Positions 1-8,711 of a DNA stretch of 47,382 bases are shown here, in pieces. The stretch lies in contig NZ_LWQT01000020.1 of NCBI RefSeq assembly GCF_001650715.1, positions 117,411 through 164,792 on the forward strand, read 5' to 3'. The position numbers were made by a program, and so were the translations under genes. The notes beneath the pieces are model-generated. The model was not told the origin of the DNA and made no database searches. It worked only from the letters and a program-made list of their open reading frames with translations. This DNA is from Paramagnetospirillum marisnigri. Lineage in GTDB: Bacteria > Pseudomonadota > Alphaproteobacteria > Rhodospirillales > Magnetospirillaceae. The stretch's first letter is position 1; each line of letters begins with the position of its first letter.

Positions 1-22
1 GGGGGGCGCGGCCGCGCCCCCC
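1..22. repeat. Perfect GC-only palindrome at window edge
   Basis: A 22-bp perfect palindrome whose arm is GGGGGGCGCGG. It lies 18 bp beyond the stop codon of the leftward gene at 41-406 and could be the stem of its terminator. The window ends before any T-tract could be seen, so a terminator role is only inferred. Confidence 0.5.
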
Positions 23-40
23 GCCGAACCGGACTGAGGA

Positions 41-406
41 CTAGCGAGGCTGAATACGGGAAATGTCGACGACCTCGTCGTCGGATGAGCCGTATCCGTC
101 ATAGTGGATTTTGTACTTGTCACCCTGCACTTGAACGACCTTGGCCGGGTACCAGTCGCCCTTCCAACTCACCTTGATTTGAAGGCGGTCGGGGCCGACC
201 CATTCATCGTATTCCTTGCCGTAGCCGGTATAGGTGATGAAGCACTTTGCCACCTCGCTCTTTTCTACCTTGGCCGGGTACCAGTCTCCCTTCCAATTGA
301 CCTTGACCGTCTTGCCAATGGGGCAAAGATCGGCGGCTGAAGCCGATACAGGTGAGAAACAAACGAGGGCAGTGGCTGCAGCAACCGCGAATGCTTTCAT
401 CGTCAT
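41..406 (-). CDS. Secreted protein with two Tudor-knot-like repeats
   Basis: A 121-residue protein with a Sec signal peptide (hydrophobic stretch, then a likely cleavage after ASA near residue 24). The mature part is almost entirely two tandem repeats of about 35 residues, each starting WKGDWYPAKV and followed by an I-x-Y-x-GYG-x-x-x-DE motif. This resembles the SH3-like Tudor-knot/chromo barrel fold, which normally binds proteins or nucleic acids inside cells; export is therefore unexpected. The ATG at 406 has an AGGAGG sequence 5 nt upstream, so it is preferred over the in-frame ATG at 400. The protein appears complete. The ligand is unknown. Confidence 0.8.
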   Translation of the reverse strand: MTMKAFAVAAATALVCFSPVSASAADLCPIGKTVKVNWKGDWYPAKVEKSEVAKCFITYTGYGKEYDEWVGPDRLQIKVSWKGDWYPAKVVQVQGDKYKIHYDGYGSSDDEVVDISRIQPR

Positions 407-495
407 TCAATCCTCCTTCGCCATTGTTAGGTCGAAGCCAACTTGACCGTCTCAGATAGCCTGGCGCCATACCAGGGTATTGAAAAGCGGAGGAG

Positions 496-2157
496 TCAGC
501 CCATCAATGCCGCCGCCGCCGCCCGCGCGTGGTCGGTGACGGTCTCGCCCGCCAGCATGCGGGCGATTTCCTCGCGCCGCTGATCGGGCGACAGCGGATC
601 GACGCCGGTGAAGACGGCGCCGTCGCGTTCGGCCTTGGCCACCCGGTAGTGATGGCCGCCCGCCGCCGCCACCTGGGGCGAGTGGGTCACGACCAGCACC
701 TGCAGCCCCTGGGCCAGGCGGCCGAGACGGTCGCCCACGGCGGCGGCCACGGCGCCGCCGATACCGGAATCAACCTCGTCGAACACGATGGTGGGCGTGC
801 GCGACACCCGAGCCAGCACCACTTTCAGCGCCAGCATGAAGCGCGACAGCTCGCCGCCCGAGGCGATCTTGCCCAGCGGGCCGGGGGCGGCGCCGGGATT
901 GGTCGCCACCTCGAAGCCCACCGCGTCCAGGCCGCTGGCTCCCCAGCCGGTTTCCTCCTGCGGGGTGACGCGGGTCTGAAACCGGGCCTTCTCCAGCTTC
1001 AGCGGCGGCAGTTCGACGGCCACGGCCGCATCAAGGGCGGCGGCCGCATCGCAGCGGGATTTGGACAGGGCGCGGGCTTGCTCCACATAGGCGGCGCGGG
1101 CCGCCTGCTCGGCGCGGGCGAGGCGGGCGAGGTCGCCGCCGCCGCCTTCCAACTCGGCCAGTTGGCGCCCCAGCTTGTCCTTGAACCCCACCAGATCGTC
1201 GACGGCCATGCCGTGCTTGCGGGCGCTGGAGCGCAGGGCGAACAGGCGTTCCTCCACCTTTTCCAGGTGACGGGGGTCGAGGTCGATTTCCGACGAGGCC
1301 CGTTCCAGCAGGCCGGTGGCCTCGGCGGCCTCGAACGCGGCGCGGTCCAGGGCGGCGATGACGCCGTCCAGCTTGCCTTCCGCCCGCTCAGCTACCCGTT
1401 CCAGGGCGCGTTGGGCCGAACGCAACGAGGCTTCCACCTCGCCCTTGTGGGTGAGCGCGGTCTGGGCGGCGTTCATGGCCTCCAGCAGCTTTTCGCCATG
1501 CATCATCACGGCGCGGGACTGGGCCAGCGCCTCTTCCTCGCCCGGCTTGGGGTCGAGTTGGCACAGATCGTCGAAAATCTGGCGTAGGGAGTCTTCCTCG
1601 GCCTTGGCGCGGGCCAGATCGGCCTCGGCGGTTTCGCGGGCGGTGCGGGCCGCGCGCCAGCCGGTCCAGGCCTCGGCGGTGGCGGCGCGCCGCGCGGACA
1701 GGCCGCCGAAATCGTCCAGCACGCCAAGATGGGTGGCGGCGTCCAGCAGGCCGTGGCTTTCGAACTGGCCGTGGATTTCCACCAGTTCGTCGCCGACCTT
1801 GCGGAGCAAACCGACGCTGACCGGCTGGTCGTTGACATAGGCGCGCGAGCGGCCATCGGCGGTGAGCACCCGGCGCAGCACGATGGGTCCGCCCTGGGCG
1901 TCCATGTCCTGCTCGGTCAGCAGGGTACGGGCGGGGTGATCGGCGGCGGGATCGAATTCGGCACTAACCGAGGCCTGGGCGGCGCCACGCCGCACCAGCC
2001 CGGATTCGGCCCGGGCGCCCAGGGCGAGGCCCAGGGAATCGAGAAGGATGGACTTGCCCGCGCCGGTCTCGCCGGTGAACACCGACAGCCCGCCATCGAA
2101 GGAAAGATCAAGGCGCTCGATCAGGACCACGTCGCGGATCGACAGCGAAACCAGCAT
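496..2157 (-). CDS. recN: DNA repair ATPase RecN
   Basis: SMC-like ATPase that acts at double-strand breaks. The 553-residue length is normal. The Walker A motif GETGAGKS is at residues 29-36. The middle is a long Ala/Glu-rich coiled coil, and the C-terminal head carries the ABC signature (GGELSRFMLALK) and Walker B followed by the D-loop region (IVFDEVDSGIGG). The start codon lies 3 bp after the bamD stop, so both are probably on one transcript. The bamD-recN order is common in alphaproteobacteria. No SOS box was searched for. Confidence 0.97.
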   Translation of the reverse strand: MLVSLSIRDVVLIERLDLSFDGGLSVFTGETGAGKSILLDSLGLALGARAESGLVRRGAAQASVSAEFDPAADHPARTLLTEQDMDAQGGPIVLRRVLTADGRSRAYVNDQPVSVGLLRKVGDELVEIHGQFESHGLLDAATHLGVLDDFGGLSARRAATAEAWTGWRAARTARETAEADLARAKAEEDSLRQIFDDLCQLDPKPGEEEALAQSRAVMMHGEKLLEAMNAAQTALTHKGEVEASLRSAQRALERVAERAEGKLDGVIAALDRAAFEAAEATGLLERASSEIDLDPRHLEKVEERLFALRSSARKHGMAVDDLVGFKDKLGRQLAELEGGGGDLARLARAEQAARAAYVEQARALSKSRCDAAAALDAAVAVELPPLKLEKARFQTRVTPQEETGWGASGLDAVGFEVATNPGAAPGPLGKIASGGELSRFMLALKVVLARVSRTPTIVFDEVDSGIGGAVAAAVGDRLGRLAQGLQVLVVTHSPQVAAAGGHHYRVAKAERDGAVFTGVDPLSPDQRREEIARMLAGETVTDHARAAAAALMG

Positions 2158-2160
2158 GGC

Positions 2161-3063
2161 TTACCAGAACTTGGCCCAGTTGAACCAACCGCCGCTGGTC
2201 TTGGCGGCGTCTTCCTTCTTGGGCTGGGGGTCGGGCTTGGACTTGTCCTTCCAGAAGGCGACGGAATCCAGCCAGCTCTTGTCCTTGCGCTTGGCGGGGT
2301 CCAGGTCGCCATGCTCGACGATGGCGTAGGTATCGGTATACCACTCGCTGCCGGGGAAGTTGTGGCCCAGCACCGCCGCGGTGCGGGCGGCCTCGCCGTC
2401 CAGGCCCAGGATGACATAGACCTCGACCATGCGGTGCAGGGCTTCCGGCACATGGCTGGTGGTCTGGAACTGCTCGGCCACGGTCTTGAAGCGGTTCAGC
2501 GCCGCCAGATACTGCTTGGTGGTCAGGTAGTAGCGGCCCACCGACATTTCCTTGCCGGCCATGTGGTCGCGGGCCAGGTCGATCTTCAGCTTGGCGTCGC
2601 GGGCGAAGGTGCTGGTGGGGAAGCGGTCGACCACTTCCTGCAGGGTCTTCATGGCCTGCTCGGTCATCTTCTGGTCGCGGGCCACGTCGGTGATCTGCTC
2701 GTAGAAGCACAGGCCCTTCAGGTAATAGGCATAGGCCACGTCGCGATTGCCGGGATGCAACTGGATGAAGCGGTCCAGGTTGATGATCGCGTCGTCGTAT
2801 TTGTTGCGCTCGTACAGCGCATAGGCGCCCATCAACTGGGCCTTGGTGGCCCAGACGGAATAGGGATGCTGGCGGTCGACCTCGTCGAAGGCCTGGGCCG
2901 CCTTGTAGTATTCCCCCTGGTCGATCATATCCATGGCGGAGTTGTAAAGCTCCTCCACCGGACGCTCCACATACTCGTCCTTCTTGCCGGAGCAGGCTCC
3001 GAGGGCCAGGAGGGCCGAAAGCGCCAACGCGATACCGTGGTTTCGGAGGGATGCCGGAGTCAT
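2161..3063 (-). CDS. bamD: Outer membrane assembly lipoprotein BamD
   Basis: Lipoprotein subunit of the BAM complex, which folds beta-barrel proteins into the outer membrane. The N-terminus is a type II signal peptide with lipobox LGAC, the lipidated Cys being followed by Ser-Gly. The 300-residue body consists of TPR-like helical repeats, for example the segments around EYYKAAQAFDEVDRQHP and YDDAIINLDRFIQLHPG. Length and repeats match the YfiO/ComL family. It is followed 3 bp later by recN. Confidence 0.95.
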   Translation of the reverse strand: MTPASLRNHGIALALSALLALGACSGKKDEYVERPVEELYNSAMDMIDQGEYYKAAQAFDEVDRQHPYSVWATKAQLMGAYALYERNKYDDAIINLDRFIQLHPGNRDVAYAYYLKGLCFYEQITDVARDQKMTEQAMKTLQEVVDRFPTSTFARDAKLKIDLARDHMAGKEMSVGRYYLTTKQYLAALNRFKTVAEQFQTTSHVPEALHRMVEVYVILGLDGEAARTAAVLGHNFPGSEWYTDTYAIVEHGDLDPAKRKDKSWLDSVAFWKDKSKPDPQPKKEDAAKTSGGWFNWAKFW

Positions 3064-3142
3064 GGAGACGGATTCGCCCAGGGACTGTTCGCGGGAAGGC
3101 CGAACTATAGCACGGCGTCGCGCCAGGGGAAGAGCGAAGCCT

Positions 3143-5365
3143 TCACCCGCGCAGCGCCTGCAATTCGCCGATGGTGACGCGCAGCCGGGCCGACAGCCCC
3201 ACCGCCACCGCCTGGATGATGGTCAGGGCGAGATGGGGGTGGTCGGCGGCCAGGATATCGAAGCGGCTTCGGCTCAGGGCGTAGACCTCGGTCTCGGTCA
3301 AGGTCAGGGCGTCGGCGATATGCCCGCGCGCCTCGACGAAGCCCATGCCGCCGATGATGTCGCCGGGGCCGCAGGTGGTCAGGTGATAGGTTTCCTTCTT
3401 GTGGATGGGCACCAGGATCTTCACCGCGCCACGGCGGATCAGGTAGAGGCCCTCCTCGCCCTCGCCCGCCTTGAACACCTTCTTGTCGGGGGGGAGCGAG
3501 CGGGTCTCCAGCACCGCCTCCAGCGCCGCCAGTTCGGCGTCGCTGCAATTGGCGAACAGTCCCATGTCGCGCAGGTCCAGCGGGCGGACATCGCTCTGGT
3601 CCACAGGCATCTCTTCCAGCTTCTGGGCCTCGACCCATTCCAGGGCGTCGTCCAACTGGCGGAAGGCCAGGGCCTTGTTGGTGGGGCGCACCACCCCGGT
3701 CTCCTTGAGGAAGCGCTTCATCTTGAGGCCAGAGGGGAGGCCCTTGGGGATGTCGCAGAAGATCAGATAGGCGCCGTGCTCCTCCAGCCGGTCCTTGATC
3801 TGCTCCAGCACATGGGTGGCGGTGATGTCCAGGGACTGCACCCGGCGCATGCTCAAGATGACGTATTTCCGGGCCTCGGCCTCGGCCTCCAGGGCGGCGT
3901 GAAGCTGGCTGGCGGTGCCGAAGAACAGGCTGCCTTGGAGTTCGAACACCACCGTCTCGGCCCCGCCCTGCTCCAGCAGTTCCATGTCGCGCCGGTTGCG
4001 CGAGCGCTTGGAGAAGATCTCGCTGCCCTCGATCCGGTGGCGGACCACCGAGGACCGGGTGTTCTCGCGGATGAACAGCAAGATGGCCAGGGCGACGCCG
4101 ACGCCGGATGCCGCGATCAGGTTGACGAACAGCGCCACCAGGATCACCGCCAGGATCACCATGAAGTCGAAGCGGGTGGAGCGGGTGAAGAAGAAGGCCA
4201 GGCTGTGGCGGTCGATCATGCGCAGGCCGATGATCATCAGGATGGCGGCCAGGGCCGCCACCGGCACCCAGGCGATCAGCGGCGCCAGCAGCAGGAAGGC
4301 GGCCAGCGAGAAGACCCCGCACATCAGCCCCGACAGGCGCGATGTGCCGCCCGACGACAGGTTGATCAGAGAGGCGCCCATGGTTCCCGCGCCGGGGACA
4401 CCGCCCAGCATGGCCGAGGTCATGTTGGCCAGACCCTGGCCGATCAGTTCCCGGTCGGAATCATGGTGGCTGCCCGACATGGCGTCGATGACCAGGCAGG
4501 TCTTCAAGGTGTCGATGGACAGCAGCACCCCCAGGGTCAGGGCGGGCAGCAGAACCTTGGCCAGCAGGGCGGTATCCAGGGCGCGGAAGGCCCGCCAGCG
4601 CGTCCCGGCCACGTCGCCCAGGCCCCCGCTTCCCTCGACCAGGGTTCCCACCAGCAAGGAATTGCCGTCGGTGTCCATCAGGGCGGGATCGGCCAGCCCC
4701 AGCGCCAGATAGGTGACGACGCCGGCCAGCAGCGACAGGATGGCGGGGGGCACGGCGCGGGTCAGGCGCGAACCCAGCAGCATGACGGCGATCACCACTA
4801 GGCCAACCGTCACCGCCTGCCACTTCCAGGACGAGGGCTCGGCCAGGGCCGCCCACAGCCCGGCGCCGCCATCGGCACCCAACAGGCGGGGAATCTGGCT
4901 GGCGATGATGATCAGGCCGACGCCGGAGAGGTAGCCGCTGACCACCGGATAGGGAATGTACTTGATCAGGCGTCCCACCCGGGCTAGCCCCAGAACGATC
5001 TGCATGCCACCGGCGATCAGGCCGATCATGCCCAGCAGCACCAGAACCTGGGCGGGGCGCAGCCCCTGCTGGGCGAAGGCGATGGCCTGGGCCGACAGAA
5101 CGGCGGCTGCCGGGGCGCAGGGGGCGCTGATCAGCCGGGTGGAGCCGCCGAAGACCGGGGCCACCAGACCCATGGCGATGGCCCCGAGGATGCCCGCCAC
5201 CGCGCCCTGGGCGGCCAGCGACCCTCCCAGCGGCGCGTGAATGGCGACGCCGAAGGCGATGGCGGAGGGCAGGGCCACCAGCATGGCGGCCAGCCCGCCC
5301 CACAGGTCGCCCATATAAGCCTGTCGTGGAGTCTTGGGTAAGTGTTCCATCATCCCGACGCCCAT
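3143..5365 (-). CDS. SulP-type anion transporter with STAS and cyclic-nucleotide-binding domains
   Basis: A 740-residue inner-membrane transporter of the SulP/SLC26 family. Residues ~20-430 form the polytopic SulP core (early LPSAIAFGVA motif, later GAGTMGASLINLSSGGTSRLSG). A STAS domain follows at about 450-570, and a Crp-like cyclic-nucleotide-binding domain (FKAGEGEEGLYLIRRGAVKI) at about 600-730. The substrate may be sulfate, bicarbonate or a dicarboxylate and cannot be assigned. The cNMP domain is an unusual addition and suggests gating by cAMP, cGMP or a related ligand. The ATG at 5365 has AAGGGA just upstream; in-frame ATGs at 5353 and 5350 are alternatives. Confidence 0.9.
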   Translation of the reverse strand: MGVGMMEHLPKTPRQAYMGDLWGGLAAMLVALPSAIAFGVAIHAPLGGSLAAQGAVAGILGAIAMGLVAPVFGGSTRLISAPCAPAAAVLSAQAIAFAQQGLRPAQVLVLLGMIGLIAGGMQIVLGLARVGRLIKYIPYPVVSGYLSGVGLIIIASQIPRLLGADGGAGLWAALAEPSSWKWQAVTVGLVVIAVMLLGSRLTRAVPPAILSLLAGVVTYLALGLADPALMDTDGNSLLVGTLVEGSGGLGDVAGTRWRAFRALDTALLAKVLLPALTLGVLLSIDTLKTCLVIDAMSGSHHDSDRELIGQGLANMTSAMLGGVPGAGTMGASLINLSSGGTSRLSGLMCGVFSLAAFLLLAPLIAWVPVAALAAILMIIGLRMIDRHSLAFFFTRSTRFDFMVILAVILVALFVNLIAASGVGVALAILLFIRENTRSSVVRHRIEGSEIFSKRSRNRRDMELLEQGGAETVVFELQGSLFFGTASQLHAALEAEAEARKYVILSMRRVQSLDITATHVLEQIKDRLEEHGAYLIFCDIPKGLPSGLKMKRFLKETGVVRPTNKALAFRQLDDALEWVEAQKLEEMPVDQSDVRPLDLRDMGLFANCSDAELAALEAVLETRSLPPDKKVFKAGEGEEGLYLIRRGAVKILVPIHKKETYHLTTCGPGDIIGGMGFVEARGHIADALTLTETEVYALSRSRFDILAADHPHLALTIIQAVAVGLSARLRVTIGELQALRG

Positions 5366-5448
5366 TTTCCCTTGTTCCGCCGGTCAGGGGAATAGTGTCG
5401 GCCCCACTGTCATAATTTCGCAACTGCTTTCTTGAAACGACGGCGCCG

Positions 5449-6741
5449 TCAATGGCCGTCGGTCTTGACGAGTGCCTTGCGCAGGCGGCGCATGCCCAGC
5501 CAGACCGCGCCCGCCACGACGGGCAGGCCGATCAGCCCGGCCAGGTCGTAATCCACCGGCAGGCCCAGGGATTTCAGTCCTTTGCTCAGATAGCCGATCA
5601 GGCCCAGCAGGTAATAGCTGATGGCCACCACCGAGAGGCCCTCGACGGTCTCCTGAAGCCGCAACTGCAGCTCGGCGCGGCGGTTCATGGAATTGAGCAG
5701 GTCGCGGTTCTTCTCCTCCAGGGCGATGTCGACGCGGGTGCGCAGCAGGTCACCCGCCCGCGACACCCTTGTGGCCAGCAGTTGCTGGCGTTCCGACACC
5801 GAATCGCAAGTGTTCATGGCCGGACCGAGGCGGCGGTCGATGAATTCGGCGAAGGTCTGCAGGCCGGGGATGCGCTCCTCGCGCAATTCGGCGATGCGGC
5901 GGACCACGATGGCGTAGTAGGCCTTGGCGGCGGAGAGGCGAAAGCTGGTGGCGGCGTCCAGGTGCTCGGCCTCGGCGGCCAGCCCGGTCAGGCGTTCCAG
6001 CAAGTCCCGGTCGTTCTGGCGGATGGCGGGATCGGCCAGTTGGGTGACGATGCCGCCCAGTTCGGTATCGATGCGGGCGATCTCGACCGCCGCGTGGCGG
6101 GCCAGGGGAAAGGCCAGCAGCGCCATCATGCGATAGGTCTCGATTTCCAGCAGCCGCTGCACCAGACGGCCGACCTGGCCCCGGGTCAGGCCCAGGTCGC
6201 GCAGCACGAAACGGGCGAAACCATCGGCATGCAGGCGGAAATCGGTCCAGGCCTCGCCCGCGCCCCACAATACCTTGGCTCCCACCAAGGAATTGCCGTC
6301 GAAGGCGGGGCCGAGATCGTCGGGCAGGTCCCTGGCCACCGCCACATGCACGGCGGTCATCACCTCGCCGGGCAGGGTTTCCAGCCAGTCGGCGGGCAAC
6401 AGATCGACGGCGCTGGCGGCGAAGGGGGCGTCGAACGGGTCGAAGCGCATCACGGTATAGGTGGAAAACTCGTTATGGCGTTCCCAGCGCAGGCGAAAGC
6501 CGCCCAGGTCGCGCACCACATGGACGCTGTCGCCGCCGGGGGGCTCGGCGCCGTGGGTGGCCAGCAGGCGGGCGAGATGGGCGCGCTCCTCGTCGGCGGT
6601 GGCGTGGACCAGGGCCAGTTGCGAGGCCCGGGCCGGGCTGCTCAGCACCTCGTAGGGACGGGCATGGACCTCGCCCGCCAGGATTCGGCGCAGGCCGTGC
6701 TCGCGAAAGCCGATGCTGCGGATTGGCGCGCCTTCGGTCAT
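5449..6741 (-). CDS. DUF3422 family membrane-anchored protein
   Basis: A protein of about 430 residues matching the DUF3422 family by its N-terminal IRSIGFREHGLRRILAGEVHARP segment and overall build: a soluble N-terminal domain, a long helical part with regular Glu/Arg (likely coiled coil), and two C-terminal membrane segments separated by a short loop, ending in a basic tail. Function unknown. The reading frame is open further upstream to 7029, but that part overlaps divergent tldD and looks non-coding, so ATG at 6741 is chosen. The start is only 103 bp from the tldD start, implying a compact divergent promoter. Confidence 0.85.
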   Translation of the reverse strand: MTEGAPIRSIGFREHGLRRILAGEVHARPYEVLSSPARASQLALVHATADEERAHLARLLATHGAEPPGGDSVHVVRDLGGFRLRWERHNEFSTYTVMRFDPFDAPFAASAVDLLPADWLETLPGEVMTAVHVAVARDLPDDLGPAFDGNSLVGAKVLWGAGEAWTDFRLHADGFARFVLRDLGLTRGQVGRLVQRLLEIETYRMMALLAFPLARHAAVEIARIDTELGGIVTQLADPAIRQNDRDLLERLTGLAAEAEHLDAATSFRLSAAKAYYAIVVRRIAELREERIPGLQTFAEFIDRRLGPAMNTCDSVSERQQLLATRVSRAGDLLRTRVDIALEEKNRDLLNSMNRRAELQLRLQETVEGLSVVAISYYLLGLIGYLSKGLKSLGLPVDYDLAGLIGLPVVAGAVWLGMRRLRKALVKTDGH

Positions 6742-6844
6742 TGCCCATATAGCTCCAATGAGAGATGCTTGGTCCCCAAGATGTACACCCATCGGCGCCG
6801 TCCGCCAATTCGATCCGGGCCGCCAATTCCCCTCAGGAGCCTCC

Positions 6845-8278
6845 ATGCCCCACGCCGCCATGGCCCAAAAACTGTTCTTCGATCGCGCCGGACTGGACGA
6901 GGCCTCGGTCCGCCGTCTGGTGGCCGAGGCCCTGCGCGGCGCCGATGACGGCGAGCTGTTCCTGGAATACCGCCAGTCCGAGTCCATCGTTCTCGACGAT
7001 GGCCGCATCAAGAGCGCCAGCTTCGACACCGGCCACGGCTTCGGCCTGCGCGCCGTCTGTGGCGAGGCCCACGGCTATGCCCATGGCACCGATCTGACCG
7101 CCGAGGCCATCCGCCGGGCGGGCGAGACCGTCCAGGCGGTGCGCGGCGGCCGATCCGGCACTCTTGCCGATGGACCGGCTCGGGGGGCGAAGCCGCTCTA
7201 TACCGCGCTCAATCCCCTGGCCCAGGTGCCCTTCGAGGACAAGGTCAAGCTGCTGGAAATGATCGACGCCTATGCCCGGGCCAAGGACACCCGCACCCGT
7301 CAGGTGACGGCGTCGCTGACCGGGGCATGGCAGGCGGTCTGCATCATCCGCCCCGATGGCGAGTTGGCCGCCGATCTGCGCCCCATGGTTCGGCTCAATG
7401 TGGGCATCGTGCTGGCCGATGGCGACCGCATGGAGACTGGCGGCCACGGCATCGGCGGCCGCATCGCCTATGCCGGGGTGATGGGGCTGGGCGACTGGAA
7501 GCTGTGCGTGGACGAGGCTCATCGCCAGGCCGAGGTCAATCTGGGCTCGATACCGGCTCCGGCGGGCGAGATGACGGTGGTGCTGGGGCCGGGCTGGCCC
7601 GGCGTCATGCTGCACGAGGCGGTGGGCCACGGCCTGGAAGGCGACTTCAACCGCAAGGCCACCTCGGCCTTCTCGGGCAGGGTGGGCGAGCGGGTGGCTG
7701 CCCCCGGCGTCACCGTGGTCGACGACGGCACCATTCCCGACCGGCGCGGTTCCATCTCCATCGACGACGAAGGCACGCCATCGGCCCGCAACGTGCTGAT
7801 CGAGGACGGCATCCTGGTGGGCTATCTCCAGGACCGGCTCAACGCCCGGCTGATGGGGGTGGCGCCCACCGGCAACGGGCGGCGCCAGTCCTATGCCCAT
7901 GCCCCCATCCCCCGCATGACCAACACCTTCATGCTGGAGGGCGACAAGGAACCGGGCGAGATCATCGCCTCGGTCAGGAAGGGGATCTACGCCGTGAATT
8001 TCGGCGGCGGCCAGGTGGATATCACCAGCGGCAAATTCGTGTTCTCGGCCTCGGAAGCCTATCTGATCGAGAACGGCAAGGTGGGGGCGGCGGTCAAGGG
8101 CGCCACCCTGATCGGCAATGGTCCCGACGCCATGACCAAGGTCGCCATGATCGGCAACGACCTGATGCTGGACCCCGGCATCGGCACCTGCGGCAAGGAC
8201 GGCCAAGGGGTGCCGGTCGGCGTGGGCCAGCCGACGTTGCGCATGGACGGCCTCACCATAGGTGGAACGGCTGTATGA
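6845..8278 (+). CDS. tldD: Metalloprotease TldD
   Basis: Zinc metalloprotease subunit of TldD/TldE, which processes modified peptides and is required for microcin or antitoxin degradation in characterised species. The zinc-binding HExxxH motif is present as HEAVGH near residue 257, followed by GLEGDFNRK. The 477-residue length is normal. ATG at 6845 is preceded by AGGAG with 5-nt spacing; the open frame upstream to 6713 overlaps the divergent DUF3422 gene and is discounted. It ends at a strong terminator. No tldE is in the window. Confidence 0.95.
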   Translation: MPHAAMAQKLFFDRAGLDEASVRRLVAEALRGADDGELFLEYRQSESIVLDDGRIKSASFDTGHGFGLRAVCGEAHGYAHGTDLTAEAIRRAGETVQAVRGGRSGTLADGPARGAKPLYTALNPLAQVPFEDKVKLLEMIDAYARAKDTRTRQVTASLTGAWQAVCIIRPDGELAADLRPMVRLNVGIVLADGDRMETGGHGIGGRIAYAGVMGLGDWKLCVDEAHRQAEVNLGSIPAPAGEMTVVLGPGWPGVMLHEAVGHGLEGDFNRKATSAFSGRVGERVAAPGVTVVDDGTIPDRRGSISIDDEGTPSARNVLIEDGILVGYLQDRLNARLMGVAPTGNGRRQSYAHAPIPRMTNTFMLEGDKEPGEIIASVRKGIYAVNFGGGQVDITSGKFVFSASEAYLIENGKVGAAVKGATLIGNGPDAMTKVAMIGNDLMLDPGIGTCGKDGQGVPVGVGQPTLRMDGLTIGGTAV

Positions 8279-8413
8279 CTATCGTTTATAGCGAGATAAC
8301 CTTACTTCGTAAGGGTGAAATGACGGGGTAATTATCCTTGGATTTTTTCTGAGTAGATATACGGATGCACCCGTATCCATAAAATTTTCATGGGTCTAGT
8401 CTTGAATTCGTCA

Positions 8414-8447
8414 AGGGGCTCGCCATCGGCGACGCCCCTGTTTTTTT
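8414..8447 (+). terminator. Rho-independent terminator of tldD
   Basis: Stem AGGGGC-TCGCC paired with GGCGA-(C)GCCCCT around an ATC loop, followed by G and seven T. It lies about 135 bp beyond the tldD stop and just before the small gene at 8466. Confidence 0.85.
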
Positions 8448-8465
8448 GAAGTCAGGACATTTGAC

Positions 8466-8711
8466 ATGGTAAAATTTGGCCCAATAGAAGGCCCCTGCGG
8501 TTGGGAACAGCGCGCCTCCGCCCTGGATCTGGAAGAACTGCATCAGGTGCTGAACTGTGCCGCCGAGCGTGGCTGTGCCCTGTGCGTCAGGTGCAGCGAG
8601 CGGGCGCTGGAAAAGCTGCTGGTCATCGCGCGGCGCGAGCGGACTTTCGGTTTTCTGGCCCTGGAGCGGCTGGAGGCGGAGATGGAGGTTGCGGGAACCC
8701 TGGGGCTTTAG
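8466..8711 (+). CDS. Small hypothetical protein with clustered cysteines
   Basis: An 81-residue open frame with no family I recognise. It contains a Cys cluster (CAAERGCALCVRC, four Cys within 13 residues) flanked by two predicted helices, which could bind a metal. AGGA lies 8 nt upstream of ATG. Its last 4 bases overlap the end of convergent cca. It sits directly after the tldD terminator, so it needs its own promoter or readthrough. Coding status is plausible but unproven. Confidence 0.5.
   Translation: MVKFGPIEGPCGWEQRASALDLEELHQVLNCAAERGCALCVRCSERALEKLLVIARRERTFGFLALERLEAEMEVAGTLGL

Noticed and set aside
1729-4801. Two long rightward frames (482 and 605 residues) opposite recN, bamD and the SulP gene
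   Set aside because: Low-complexity shadows of well-identified leftward genes.
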